A DNA stretch of 64,000 nt from Hamiltosporidium tvaerminnensis (Eukaryota; Microsporidia; Dubosqiidae): contig JAKIMF020000007.1 of assembly GCA_022605425.2 (NCBI GenBank), forward strand, positions 744,001-808,000, read 5' to 3'. The translations under genes and the position numbers were made by a program. The notes under the pieces were generated by a model. The model searched no databases, was not told the DNA's origin, and saw nothing but the letters and a program-made list of their open reading frames with translations. Below are positions 1-11,279 of the stretch, in pieces. Each line of letters starts with the position of its first letter. The first letter of the stretch is position 1.

Positions 1-2224
1 TAGAAGAATTTCATTCCATCTCTTATTTCATATTTCAATTTAATTGCTGTGCTAGTAATCCGTCTCCTTCTTTTTTTAGCTTTATAGAAACTTTAGTGTA
101 TTTTTTTGTTTTATTATCGCTTTTTATTGTACATTATTTCATAATTTATATCTTAGTTTCAGGTACCTCAATACATAGCCCAATTATTTAATCTGGTTCT
201 ATATTTAAGCCAAGATTTTTGATCAATTTCATAATAAAATTGCAATGGTTTTGGTTCTAATCTTATATTTTAAAAATAGAAAGTAGTTGAAGACATTTTT
301 TCTTCCCAAAACAATCATTTGACTGCTTTTCTGGTCTATATTGTGAAAACGGTGGTATCTCTAAGCCTTCGTCTAAAATACAATACTAATATATATAAAG
401 AGCCTTCTGCAATGTATTTAAAGCGCAAAACAATTAATATTATTAGTGGAATTATTTATAGAAGCATTTAATAAAAAAAATATCGTTATTTAGTAGTTCT
501 ATGATATTAAAGGTTCGAATAAATTTCATGTTTTTTAATTAACCACATGTTTTTAAAACTTCTTTCGCTAGCTCATAGAATTATTAAGTATTATGTAATA
601 TAGGGTATTTCTAATATTCTAGTCATTTCTTATGAAACATTATTAGCCTACAACTTCTTTATGTCGAATATTCAAAATTACAAAAATAAATTATGCTTTT
701 TATCAATAGCTAAGTGGAATCTTACCTTATAAAAAACTCGTGATCATGATAATTTATTATTAATATATGAAACCAAATTACAATTGTGTCATGTTTTTGT
801 TCTCTTTTATTTGAATATTTGATTATTGAGCATAAAAATATTTTAACCCATTTTATTTGTAGAATGATATTTTCAACCATTTTATTCGTGATTTCCTCTA
901 ATTTTATAAAATATTTATTCTGAGTTTAAAAAAAAAGTTCAATAAACCGCGGAGTATAATTGAATGCTCGGATTAAAATCTATGTTGATCAGTCATTCAC
1001 ATCTAGGGTATTATGTGCTTTAGGAAAATTTCATATAGCCTTATTTTTTTCATATTTTTGTTACAAATCAAGTTTTTTTGGAACTTTTAAATTCTGTAAA
1101 TTATACTTCTATGTATCCACAATCAAAAATAGCAAAATACCTGGTATATAATACTTTGTATATTTCTTATAATATACTCATCGATTTAGTTAAACTCATA
1201 ATACTATTGATTGATCATTTAAAGGCCCTTGATCGAAATTGTATCCAGAGGAACAAAGTAAACCAATCTTTATTAAACAATCCATTTTTAGCTCTATTTC
1301 TGAACATATGATTTTATAATACTGAAAAAAATATAAATTTTGCGATTTATCTAAGAAGTAAACATTCATTTAATGTACCAATATAAATACAATTCAACAG
1401 AATATAAAAAATATTAAATCTTTATATTTTGATTTCGTATAATGCCTATCATTAATATCAAATGTATTGATATGTAAAACTAGTAAATAATGAATTACAA
1501 TCAAAATCAAAAACAAAATCTTTTTATACTAGCACGTATATTCTAAGCTTAAAAAAATAAATCCCAATAGAAAAATAATTCAATTTATAGTTTATGAAAA
1601 TTTGAAAAAAATTGCTTTCTGTAAAAGCTTATTTGTAAATTTCAAATTGTTTTCAACTTATATCATCTAAGTTTTTTTTCTAAAATATAGATCAAAATTT
1701 CATATTCTTAGTTTCCAAGTAATAAATAAGATTAACTTAATATTTAAGACGTTTAAAAAAAAATTACAAAAGAGTATATTTGAACTGAAATATACATTCG
1801 CAAAAATATATTTCTATCGATTACTTTCTATCCAAATACAAATTTATCAAAAAGATTTGTTATTTTAACAAATTAAATCTAGTCAATAAAATAAAACGAA
1901 GTAATAAGGAATATAAGATCAGAATATAACGATATGATAACACAAAATATATATTATGATTTAAATGTTGAAGATAAAAACAAATCCAAAGAAAACCTTT
2001 GTAAAAATAAATATGATACAAAAAACAGAAAAAATAATATATAGTTTTTTTAAAATAGAAATTAATTTAATTTGCTATGAAATTGGAGCAAAAATTCAAA
2101 GGAAAAATATAAGTATTATAAATTGTACGTAAATGTGCCCAAATATCTAAATTAAAATATTCGAGTCTAAATTATATATCATATTTAAAGTAAAAGAATT
2201 ATTATAGGAGTATAAAAGAAAATA
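1..2224. other. AT-rich intergenic stretch
   Basis: Very AT-rich with many stops in all frames. The few open stretches lack an ATG start or have random composition. No RNA gene, mobile element or long repeat was recognised. Confidence 0.6.
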
Positions 2225-2797
2225 TCAGTTTACTTTATTTAATAGATGGGATTTCCTATTAAGGATGGTGGTAACAACAAAAATAATTACATAAGTAAAA
2301 TTTAAAAACATGGGAATATTTTTGTTGGATAAAAAGACAATAAAATATAAAATTATTTCCATGTAATAATGGAAATATCTAAAAAAGAAAGATTTCCTAT
2401 TAAAAATTAAAAAATGAGCGAATATTTGTAGAAGAGATACAATTATAAAATATTTTTGAAATATAAGAATATTAGGAGTATTAAGTACCAGTAAAGGATA
2501 ATAAAATATTCCATGCGCAAATTGTAAAACCGTCATTTTGTTTTTTGCACTATACCTGTAAAAAAAACATTCAATTAATCTTCTGATTAGATGTAATAGA
2601 AATAAATCATATTTTCCTAGAAAAATTGAAAAAAATATTCCCGATAAATAGAAAATATAAAAGTAATTTTTTGGAATTCCTGTATCTATCAAATAACCAT
2701 GAAGGAGAGGTTTTTTGTAAAAGAATTGGAAAAATATAATTGAAATATTTAGTGAAATGAAATAAATTAAACTAAAATTATCTGTTATAAATTTCAT
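2225..2797 (-). CDS. polyprenol reductase-like membrane protein (SRD5A3/DFG10 family)
   Basis: Probably reduces polyprenol toward dolichol in the ER membrane, the lipid carrier for mannose donors. The 190-residue protein is almost entirely hydrophobic, with about five or six membrane segments. Two blocks match the steroid 5-alpha-reductase 3 / Dfg10 subfamily as known to me. One is a PK-x-YF-x-x-FY element near residues 42-50. The other is LH-x-x-RR-x-x-EC near residues 68-77, followed about 17 residues later by HGIFYY (95-100). Family members are usually about 250-320 residues, so this one is strongly shortened. The usual C-terminal HxWY...P-R-K tail is not seen; the protein ends in a short basic stretch. 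The ATG at 2797 is supported by a CCC directly in front of it. The minus-strand gene faces away from DPM1 (5113), which works in the same pathway. A trans-2-enoyl-CoA reductase or another SRD5A relative is less likely, because the FYY element fits SRD5A3 better. Confidence 0.68.
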   Translation of the reverse strand: MKFITDNFSLIYFISLNISIIFFQFFYKKPLLHGYLIDTGIPKNYFYIFYLSGIFFSIFLGKYDLFLLHLIRRLIECFFYRYSAKNKMTVLQFAHGIFYYPLLVLNTPNILIFQKYFIIVSLLQIFAHFLIFNRKSFFFRYFHYYMEIILYFIVFLSNKNIPMFLNFTYVIIFVVTTILNRKSHLLNKVN

Positions 2798-2800
2798 GGG
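2798..2800 (-). promoter_or_regulatory. CCC start-proximal motif
   Basis: CCC lies immediately upstream of the ATG (reads AACCCATG on the minus strand). The same arrangement precedes DPM1. CCC-type motifs close to the start codon are known for microsporidian genes. It supports 2797 as the start. Confidence 0.55.
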
Positions 2801-5109
2801 TTATTTTTTAAAAATATTTTTTAAAATATTTTAGTAGAAAAGCTTTTCTTTAAATGATTCTATGACATTCAAATTTTTGCCATTTGTCCTCGATCGTGTT
2901 CATTCGTACAAATACCTATAATTTGATGATCGAAAAACTTGAGCAAAAATCTAGAAAAATAAATTTAGACCAGAAAATTTAAAAATTAAGATAGAAACTA
3001 ATATATTTTGCTTTTTCAAAAAAAAAAACTTACATTATGTGTATTTTTAGTTTAAAACATAAAACTATTCGGAATAATTCTTCGAGAAGCATTGGAAAAC
3101 CTACATAATAGGGTTATTTTCATTTTTTTGCAGTATTTTAAATGCAATTAAGAAATTAGCGACACAGTAAAGATTTATGTTTGCTTCTATCACTAAAAAT
3201 CAGTTTGAGACGAGTAAACTTTCTTTTTTGGAAAAATATTGACAAAATTAAAATAAAAATTATGTTCTTGATACTTAAATCTTTTAGAAATAAAACTTAT
3301 GCACTTGACCAATCAATACAGCACTTTTCAAATTTAAAAATGCTAGAATCTATTTATATAAATTTAGTTATATTTATAAGCAGATGAAAGGAAGCTAACC
3401 ACATATAAAACCATCTGCTTGGACAAGTTTATTGAAATGGTTTGAAGATCAATGTTGCCATTTTGGTAGGAAATAAGCTCGTTGGATCTATAGGCCAATC
3501 CACCATAATTTCGAGTTATAACAGATTAAAAGAAACAAATGGAAAACTATCATTTTTCATCCTCGACACCAAAAGGTAAAAAAGGAATGTAATAATTATG
3601 TAAGATGTTTTAAAGCTTGTTTGTGTCTTTTTGATTATGGAACTATATCATTATAGTATAAAAACCCAATTGAAAATTTAATGTGTATACCACAGCAATT
3701 AACAACCAACTTGCTGATATTAAAAAAAAAAATTATATTTTTGTAAATTTAGAGACCATGTAGAAATTTTAAGCAACAATAAGATATTCCAATGAAAAAT
3801 ATCGAAGTTATTTTAAACAATATATCATTATACATTATATTTGATTAGTAATTTATTTTATTTCTTATTATAATTCTACTGTAGATTCGGGTATCTGCTA
3901 CGATATACTTTAATTTATGTCAGACACATTTGTTTATTCTATGAATCAGAGGCTTGATTTAGAGTTTTAAAGAATGTAAACTAGAGTTAGGATTCTAGGA
4001 ATATTATTAGAATTTACGAGTATTGGTAAAATTATTATGTTTTGTACCTATCATTTCATTCTATGAAACATCAAAATACTCTCTCTGTATATATTAAGCA
4101 CCCAAATTTATCTATACTTCTTTTTCGATCAAAGTAGAATATATCACTTTATTTTTGTAGTTATCCACAGAATAACGTTTTGTCCTTGTGTATTCTTATC
4201 GATCACTAAATACACTTGCAATGTTAAATGATTAAATAATATCTAACAAACATTTACTATATAATTACAACATATGCATGGTTAAGTTGAAAATATAGTG
4301 GAATTATTCTAAAATCTGGTTCGATTAGCGTTTAATAACCTCTACTTTAAATATTTTAATAGATTGGTTTTGAATTTGCAAATTAAACTATAAAAAGAAT
4401 CTCGTATTAGCATCTCAGCAAAAATTGACGGATAGAAGAATCTTGGAAGCTCCTGTAATCTGTGTTAAATATTGGTAGTAGATCGGGCAAAAAAAATATT
4501 TTTTTAAATATATTTTAACTTTAAAAACATACTATATTATCTAATAGAATATATTGCTAAGTTTTTTGATATAACAAAATAAAAAATAAGTTTTGAAATT
4601 AAACTTGATAATCGTACTATTATATTACATCTAGAATAATATCTACACATGCGAATAAAAAATCTAGATCTGATTTTAATCTTAAGATTTAATTTAATAC
4701 ATTGTGAATTTTTTTTAGTTGTTTAAAGAACCCGATTTATATCCAGCTATGAAATAAAGCTTGTTTGTTTACTTCTTCGCTTTCAAGAATTTTCTTTTAC
4801 GATCTGACCATTGTTTTCTTTATAATGTGTAACTTATTCTGATTCCTAGAATTGTAAAACATATATACCTGTTTATTATTTTAAAAATATATTTGAGATT
4901 AAATCTTACAAATATTTGTTTTGTTCGTATTTATAGTTTATATTTATTGCTCCGGATGATGATTAACCAAAAAGATGTCTTTATTGTTCTTAAATAAGAT
5001 AAATATCACCATATTTTAGATTAGAAATATTTAAACCTAAAATAAAACAATAAAAAAAAGAAGTAAATTTGCATTTTATAATTAAATTAAATAAACAATA
5101 AATTAAGTA
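2801..5109. other. intergenic between two divergent dolichol-pathway genes
   Basis: AT-rich with no convincing gene. Around 3370-3700 the base composition is more balanced and short coding-like pieces occur in several frames (for example near 3400-3560), broken by stops. This may be a very old element or pseudogene, but I could not identify it. Confidence 0.45.
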
Positions 5110-5112
5110 CCC
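5110..5112 (+). promoter_or_regulatory. CCC start-proximal motif of DPM1
   Basis: CCC abuts the ATG at 5113 (reads GTACCCATG). It fixes the start codon and implies a very short 5' leader. Confidence 0.55.
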
Positions 5113-5817
5113 ATGTATGAAATCATATTGCCAACATATAATGAAGAAGAAAATATACAAAGCGTACTTTATATGATACACGAAACTTTCAAAGAAATAA
5201 ATATGGACTATAAAATATTAATGGTGGATGATAATAGTAAAGATAATACCTTTGAAAAGGCAATTAAAATGAAACAAATGGTAAATGTCGAAATATTACA
5301 GAGAGAAGGTAAATTAGGGCTCGGGTCGGCTTACAAACATGCGTTAAAATATACAAAAGCAAAGTTCATTTTTATAATGGATGCTGATATGTCCCACAAT
5401 CCTTTTTATATGAAAGATATGATTGAAAAGCAAAAAATTAATGACTGTGACATTGTTATCGGGACTAGATATTTGAAGAATGAAAGATCAGGTGTTTCTG
5501 GATGGTCATTTTATCGTAAGCTTATAAGTAGAGGTGCAAATAATTTGGCAAGAATTCTTTTAAACTTAAAGGTTTCAGATGTAACTGGTAGCTACAGACT
5601 ATATAAACGTAACATATTAAAGTCCTTAATTGATAAGGTTGAATCAGATGGATTTTCATATCAAATGGAAGTCTTATACTGGGCTCAGAGAAATAAATTC
5701 TCTATTGAAGAATGTCCAATCGTGTTTGTTGACAGAATCAGTGGTTCTTCTAAAATGGGATTGAACGAAATTATCAAGTTTTTTTTCAAGATTGTTATTC
5801 TCTTTTTTAAGATTTAA
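5113..5817 (+). CDS. DPM1: dolichol-phosphate mannosyltransferase (DPM1)
   Basis: Transfers mannose from GDP-mannose to dolichol phosphate at the ER membrane, giving the donor for O-mannosylation and GPI anchors. The 234-residue protein is a family-2 glycosyltransferase. LPTYNEEEN (6-14) and VDDNSKDNT (38-46) form the nucleotide-binding part. GLGSAY (69-74) follows, then DAD (90-92) in MDADMSHNP as the metal-binding DxD site, and GTRY (117-120). DVTGSYRLYKR (156-166) and SSKMG (212-216) are DPM1 signatures. The length matches the human/fission-yeast form without a long C-terminal anchor, but the last 17 residues are hydrophobic and could touch the membrane. The start is set by ATG plus an adjacent CCC. 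The neighbouring polyprenol-reductase-like gene supplies the lipid. The frame is clean with all key residues present. Confidence 0.95.
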   Translation: MYEIILPTYNEEENIQSVLYMIHETFKEINMDYKILMVDDNSKDNTFEKAIKMKQMVNVEILQREGKLGLGSAYKHALKYTKAKFIFIMDADMSHNPFYMKDMIEKQKINDCDIVIGTRYLKNERSGVSGWSFYRKLISRGANNLARILLNLKVSDVTGSYRLYKRNILKSLIDKVESDGFSYQMEVLYWAQRNKFSIEECPIVFVDRISGSSKMGLNEIIKFFFKIVILFFKI

Positions 5818-6589
5818 TCGATTACAGATGAAAGTAAATATAAATGAATCATAAGTTTTAAGTTATTTTTAAAGGAATAGTATTTAACTAAATATGGTTT
5901 TAAATAAACTTGTTTATTGGATTTATCTTCAAAGATTTTTAATAATAAAAGATATGTAAAGCGAATAAATAATTTTGTGAGATTAGGATCTAACTAATTT
6001 AAAAAAAACTTAAATTTACATGCTATATATTACATTCGAATTATTTTAAAGAATGAAATCAAGATTTTATCTCAAATAAGTCAAGTATATTTTATAGGAT
6101 TTAATTTTTAAGTGATTTTCTTACAAGTATACCTAGGGATCATAAGGATGCATAGTTTCAAAAATTTTAATTTCTTGATTTTTATTTATCTGTCTTGAAA
6201 ATAAAATAAAATGATACTTTAGCCATCATTAAACCCAAAAAGTAAATTTATACCTTATATATGAACGTTCTTATGAAAAACTATTAAGCAAAGCACATTT
6301 TTAAATTAAACAAATGTTCCAGAATTTCGACATATAAATACAGCTAAAAGTATTTATACTTTTATTAATTATTTCAAATAACACGATAAAAAGTAAAGAA
6401 TGAATAAAATTAACCAAATATAAAAATCTTAAACTTTAAATTTCATGATTAATTCTGTAAAATATCAAAAGTAAATTTTTGAAGATTAAAATCTGAAAAT
6501 TAAATCAGAATCATTAAGAATATTTTATAAGAAAAATGATTATAATTGAGCCAGAGTAACATGTCATTTTTAGGATTATTCATTCATTT
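5818..6589. other. AT-rich intergenic stretch
   Basis: No gene or repeat recognised; poly-A and poly-T tracts dominate. Confidence 0.5.
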
Positions 6590-6825
6590 ATGCTTGGCAC
6601 TACAGCCCTGTATGAGCCTTGGCCTCCCTCAGTAATACGGCCGACTGGTCTTTTTCCAGTAGATTTGTTTACTTTTTCGGATTTCGTAACAAGGTAGTTT
6701 TAAACGGGTGGGTTGTTGGCCCACGCCAACCCCAACATAAAGACCAGTCCCTTTTACTCGCCTCTTACGACAAGCAGAGAATATTCCAAACTAATTCTGC
6801 ATCCTGGCTTGGTGAGCTTTTTTAA
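6590..6825. repeat. GC-richer palindromic patch, possible short mobile element or structured RNA
   Basis: About 235 bases with near-balanced composition stand out sharply from the surrounding AT-rich DNA. Arms of 11 bases (GACTGGTCTTT at 6643-6653 and its exact complement at 6739-6749) enclose a perfect inner hairpin (GTTGGC, loop CCAC, GCCAAC at 6715-6730). Short open frames cross it but lack homology and a proper start. From memory the ends (around 6590-6625 and 6752-6780) resemble interspersed repeats of animals, but I cannot name the family. It could be a MITE or SINE-like insertion from an animal host, or a local structured RNA. It ends about 150 bases before the kinase promoter. Confidence 0.4.
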
Positions 6826-6974
6826 TGATTATAGATATATATATTTATTTAATATTAAATCTTTAATTAAAAAAAACGAGTTTAATTTCTTTAAATCTAA
6901 AAAATATAAAGTTGTTGATAAATTTAGTAGAAATTTCAATCTTAGAAATAAATTATTCCTTTTATAAAAAAATT

Positions 6975-6992
6975 ATTTATATAACAGCACCC
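6975..6992 (+). promoter_or_regulatory. TATA-like plus CCC motif before the kinase gene
   Basis: TTTATATAAC is followed by CAGCACCC; the CCC is at 6990-6992, ten bases before the ATG at 7003. The same TTTATATAAC block followed by CCG occurs ahead of the gene at 17915. Confidence 0.45.
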
Positions 6993-7002
6993 ATAAGATT
7001 AA

Positions 7003-7950
7003 ATGGCAATTGGTTATATAAAAAGAAAAAAGCTGGGTGAAGGTACATATGCTACTATATATCTAGCCGATGAAATTGAAACAGAAGATTCTTCTAAAAT
7101 ATATTATTCACCTACCTGTACAATAAAACCGATAAGAAAAGTAGCAATAAAAAAAATCAAAAGATCTGATATGATTAAAGGACTGGATTTGAGTGCGATA
7201 CGCGAAATAAAATCCTTAAGAAAAATTGATAGTCGATACGTTATAAAAATATTAAATGTTTTTTATTTCAGTAAAACTTTAAATATTGTGTTAGAATATG
7301 TAGAATCTAATTTAGAAATAATTATAAAAGATCGTTCTATAATTATTATGCCGGAAGATATTAAAGCTTGGTCTTATATGATTTTAAGAGGACTATTTGC
7401 ATGCCATTCTAAGTTCATTCTTCATCGCGATATAAAACCAAATAATATTTTAATTACAGTGACAGGAATTGTAAAGTTAGCTGATTTTGGGCTCTCTAGA
7501 TCAATATCTACACAGAGCATGACACCACAGGCAATCACAAGATGGTATAGACCGCCGGAATTACTTCTTGGCTCAAAATTATATTCTTTTGGGGTAGATA
7601 TGTGGTCGTTTGGATGTGTTTTTGCAGAACTATTTCTCAGAACCCCATATTTTCCAGGGGATGATGATATCAAACAATTAGATACAATATTTAAGGCACT
7701 TGGGACTCCATCAGAAAAAGATTGGCCATCTTTGACTTTACTTCCAAATTTTATCAAATTTCCAATTTATCAAAGACACCCGTTAAAAAATTTGTTTTCT
7801 GCTGTAAGCGATGATGCACTAGATCTTTTATCAAAACTATTGACTTATGATCCTTCAAAAAGAATAACATGTTTAAATGCTCTGAAACACCCTTATTTTA
7901 TAAACCTACCTCGACCTACTATTCCTGAAAAGTTACCTTTTTCAGAATGA
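7003..7950 (+). CDS. KIN28: CDK7/Kin28-type cyclin-dependent kinase (TFIIH kinase)
   Basis: Serine/threonine kinase expected to phosphorylate the RNA polymerase II tail within TFIIH, with a cyclin H and MAT1 partner in the nucleus. The 315 residues form one complete kinase domain. Landmarks are the glycine loop GEGTYA (12-17), the catalytic lysine in VAIKKIK (K50), the LDLSAIREIK cyclin-contact helix (61-70), HRDIKPNN (141-148), DFG (161-163), an activation-loop threonine in MTPQAITRWYRPPE (T174), and DMWSFGC (199-205). The GLDLSAIRE and KDRSIIIMPEDIKAW stretches are much closer to yeast Kin28 than to the CDK1 or PHO85 groups. About 20 extra residues sit between the glycine loop and K50 (25-45). 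It has no PSTAIRE. The start has TATA-like and CCC signals upstream. The frame is clean and all catalytic residues are present. Confidence 0.93.
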   Translation: MAIGYIKRKKLGEGTYATIYLADEIETEDSSKIYYSPTCTIKPIRKVAIKKIKRSDMIKGLDLSAIREIKSLRKIDSRYVIKILNVFYFSKTLNIVLEYVESNLEIIIKDRSIIIMPEDIKAWSYMILRGLFACHSKFILHRDIKPNNILITVTGIVKLADFGLSRSISTQSMTPQAITRWYRPPELLLGSKLYSFGVDMWSFGCVFAELFLRTPYFPGDDDIKQLDTIFKALGTPSEKDWPSLTLLPNFIKFPIYQRHPLKNLFSAVSDDALDLLSKLLTYDPSKRITCLNALKHPYFINLPRPTIPEKLPFSE

Positions 7951-8390
7951 ATGATAATTTTTTTAATTTAATATTGAATCTCTTTCACCCCAAATTAGAC
8001 TCTAAAATTATTTAAATCTTTATTTGCCATTATTTACTCATTCTTTTTTTATATGCTTTAAATAGTTTGGTGTTTTATTTATAACAAAATTATTATACTA
8101 CATTTATTTAATAAACTATCGCAAAAAAAAACTATAAAATTTCTTAATCTAACTTAAAGTTCCAAATCAAATAATAAAAAAACACAATTGTGAATTCTCC
8201 AAATTTAAAATCATTTCATTCATTTTTACGATCAAAATGTTACAGCTTATAAAACCAAATACTCAAATGACGAAATCATGATTTTCTAAAACTTTGAATT
8301 GTCTATATCATTTAAAAACAGCAATAAATCTATTCTGAAAATAGTTTTTATATATTTAAAAAAGAATATAAAATTAATGATATTAATTGT
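7951..8390. other. intergenic
   Basis: AT-rich; no gene seen. It leads directly into the left target duplication of the truncated retrotransposon. Confidence 0.5.
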
Positions 8391-8403
8391 ATTTTAATTT
8401 TAA
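8391..8403 (+). repeat. left target-site duplication of retrotransposon copy 1
   Basis: ATTTTAATTTTAA is repeated exactly at 10573-10585, bracketing the element. Low complexity lowers certainty, but both copies sit exactly at the breakpoints. Confidence 0.65.
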
Positions 8404-10533
8404 TTATCAATTGGGTGCAGTGAGAGGTGTGCAAGGAGCGAAGGAGCAGGCCCTGCTAAATGTTGCTATTAATAAAGAGTATGGAAACAATCTTAAGGCA
8501 ACGTGGATTGATGTCAAAAAAGCGCATGATTCAATAGATCATGCTTATTTGACACAAGTCATCGAAAACCTTAATTTACCTGATTGGATCCTGAAATTTA
8601 TTAAGGTAACAATATCAAAATGGAAAATTGATATTTCGGTAGGGTCTGAAAAAATTATGAACAAGAAGATTGATAAAGGGATTCTACAGGGAGATAATTT
8701 GTCACCCTTATTGTTTGTGCTGTGTATGGATCCATTGAGCCGTAAACTCAATGAAGAATACGCAAAGGCGACAATACAAACGGAGGATGCATCCCACTCT
8801 ACCAATCATCTCTTGTTCATTGATGATCTTAAGCTCCTTGCCAAAGATGGAACAACGCTTGAAAAGATGACGGAGGAGGTAAAAATGTTTATGAAAAATA
8901 TAGGATTTGAAATAAACAGAGAGAAGTCGGCCACAAATGTTTCGTGTTGTGAGAATACTGCTACTCTTTTTGAAGGAATAGGTGTTTACAAATACCTCGG
9001 AATAATAGAAGATAGCAGAGGAATTCCAACACGTAAGTCGTTTGAGGAAGTACAAACCAAACTGATAGCGAGGGTAGAGAGACTTTGCCGCACGAGATTG
9101 AATGCAAGAAATTTATTTCAAGCCATTAATCAACATGCGATTTCTTTACTAAACTATCATATAGGTGTACTCCGACTTGAACCGGCTGACTTCTCTAAGT
9201 TAGATGATGCGGTGCGTGCAGTGTTAGTAAAGAACAAAATACATCTACGCCCAGGATGCAAAGAACGTCTATACCTTCCCAGAACAGAACTTGGGAGAGG
9301 TCTTCATAGTGTTGAGTTCAAAAGCGAACATATGCTTTTGCAACTCTTGGATTGTCTGGAAAAATCTAAAGAAACATCGACCAGAAGAGCAGCAATCCTT
9401 AAGGTGGAGAATGATAATAAAACCCATCTTGCACTAATAAAAGACTTTTTACAAGTAAAATACGGGATGGCAGAGGAGGTCACTAAAAATAAATTAGATG
9501 AAGCTCAACTAGCTAACTTATATAACGAAATAGAAAAACGAAAAATACATTCAAAGGTATATAATGCTAGAAACAACGAGCTAGTAAGTGTAAATGACTC
9601 CTCAAGATGGTTAAAGAAAGGAAGTGTAAGACCGCGTGATGAAGCAGTGTTCTGCTATATCCAAGATAGAAACGTATTTTGGGGAGCAGAAGGTGTGTGT
9701 CAACACTGCAACACTTCTAGAAAAACAGTAGACCATTTAGCAACGAGATGTGAAAAAATGCTTGGTCATGACTATACTAGACGACACAATGAAGTGGTAC
9801 GATGTATACATTTGCTTTGTTAAATAAATATAAATTCAAGTCTTCAAAACGAATCAGAAGCCACTCAGTTCAAGAAATTCTTGATAATGAGTATGCAGAG
9901 ATAAGAGTGGACACCAGAATAAAAACGGATGTCAAAATTAGAAGTAATAGGCCAGATATATTCGTTTTAGACAAGAGACGAAATAAGATTACCCTCATTG
10001 AAGTAGGAATCACCTCCCAAGACTCACTTCAAATAGTTGAAACAGAGAAACTTAGGAAGTATGACCTATTAGCAAATGAGCTGGGCCTTATTTACAAATG
10101 TAGTGTAGAGATAATTCCTTATGTGATAACATGGGACGGTATTGTGACAAAATACCATAAGACTTATCTTAAAAGATTACAAATACCCATAAATGTAGAG
10201 GCATACATTCAGTCCATAGTACTTAAGAAAACAGTCGAAATGATTTCCTTCGATCGACGAAAAGGAATTGAGTCAGGACCAAGTGCCGAAGAGAGCTGGG
10301 AGAGAGCGTCATTAAGTGTTATTATAGGAGCTGAGATGCATAAACAGCCAACACCTCCCTTAAAAGAAGTGAAGAACGAGGAAGATAGTGTTAAACAAGT
10401 AAATTCAAAAAATATTTTACCCCTTATTTTAGATGACGTAACTAGACCAGAGGAACCGACGATAGACATTAATGATAAGTCGGATGTAGAAAAAGCGAAT
10501 AAAGTGGTTAAAGTGATGGAAGAAATTAGTTAA
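8404..10533 (+). pseudogene. retrotransposon polyprotein fragment, RT and endonuclease
   Basis: Two overlapping frames, 8404-9823 and 9802-10533, together cover RT, zinc knuckle and endonuclease. The RT active site reads FIDDL (near 8817-8831) and the finger-like CX2CX8HX4C is present (near 9700-9754), followed by RRHNEVVR. One missing base near 9819, compared with copy 2, throws the frame and ends the first part early. The second part holds RPD...LIEV, the restriction-like endonuclease core. There is no ATG start: the open frame simply runs in from the truncation point. Not functional as it stands. Confidence 0.88.
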
Positions 10534-10572
10534 ACGAGAGAAAATTTGTTAACCCGGAATTTTATCAAATAA
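8404..10572 (+). mobile_element. 5'-truncated R2-type non-LTR retrotransposon (copy 1)
   Basis: Carries the last two thirds of the element seen complete at 23761-27565, beginning in the reverse transcriptase at the segment QLGAVRG. It ends with the family 3' tail AACCCGGAATTTTAT followed by A/T. It is bounded by 13-base direct repeats. A 5' truncation with a target duplication is the expected product of target-primed reverse transcription. Sequence differs from copy 2 by many scattered substitutions, so it comes from a different subfamily or is older. Confidence 0.9.
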
Positions 10573-10585
10573 ATTTTAATTTTAA
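10573..10585 (+). repeat. right target-site duplication of retrotransposon copy 1
   Basis: Exact match to 8391-8403, immediately after the family 3' tail. Confidence 0.65.
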
Positions 10586-11279
10586 CATTATCATAAATAT
10601 TCTATCAAATGGAAAAAGATATAAATAGATAGACAATTTTTAAATAACATTATATATTAAGTTTATTATAATTTTAATTGATCAAGAAATATAGGTCTAG
10701 AATAGTACACCAATTTTTTCAGATTATTAATTTACTGCTAAAGAATCAAATCAAAAAAACAATTACTGCCTAATCATTACAATACTATGTTCCTTCTTTG
10801 ATTCTATTTTGTTTATACTTATTTGCCCTCATTGAAAATGAAAATTCTTTCAAAGTTTCTTAAATTCTTTTGAAATTTATACTTTAGTCAAGTGCGAATA
10901 TAAAATTTGGTAATTAAAGTATAAATTTGTTTAAGTTCATTTTATATTTTTTTATTCATATAGAGGATATATCAATAGATTATTATTTAAATTTTTGAGT
11001 AAGTTGATATATTATGGGTTTGATTTGTATTTATTTTATTATTGAATGTGCTTTGATAGTATTTTTATTTATAATATGCAATATTTTAGTGCTATAGTTC
11101 GGCATTTTAGTGTGAATCTATGCTTATTTGAAACTAATAGTGCTTAAAAAAAATTGTGTTGTAAATAGGTCCAAAAGTAAAAATTATTTGTTAAATGTTT
11201 TTGGTTTTTATGCTAAGCTAGAAAAAGGAAAATGGAAAATTTAAACTTTAATATAAATAAAAGAAAATTAATCGGATTT
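10586..11279. other. intergenic
   Basis: AT-rich with no gene recognised. Confidence 0.5.

Noticed and set aside
960-1311. Short open frames of 60-80 codons near the window start
   Set aside because: Non-ATG starts and composition typical of AT-rich non-coding DNA.
3400-3560. Possible relic of a Merlin/IS1016-type transposase
   Set aside because: A few residues can be made to fit, but the catalytic block and terminal repeats are not visible.
6685-6697. CGTAACAAGGTAG resembles the universal 3' end of small-subunit rRNA
   Set aside because: Only 13 bases match and no rRNA helices precede or follow; the patch is better described by its own inverted repeats.
7422-7757. Minus-strand frame of 111 codons within the kinase gene
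   Set aside because: Shadow of the KIN28-like coding sequence.
8404-10572. Truncated copy 1 as a host gene fused to RT
   Set aside because: The break coincides with a target duplication and no start codon precedes it, so it is a normal 5'-truncated insertion.
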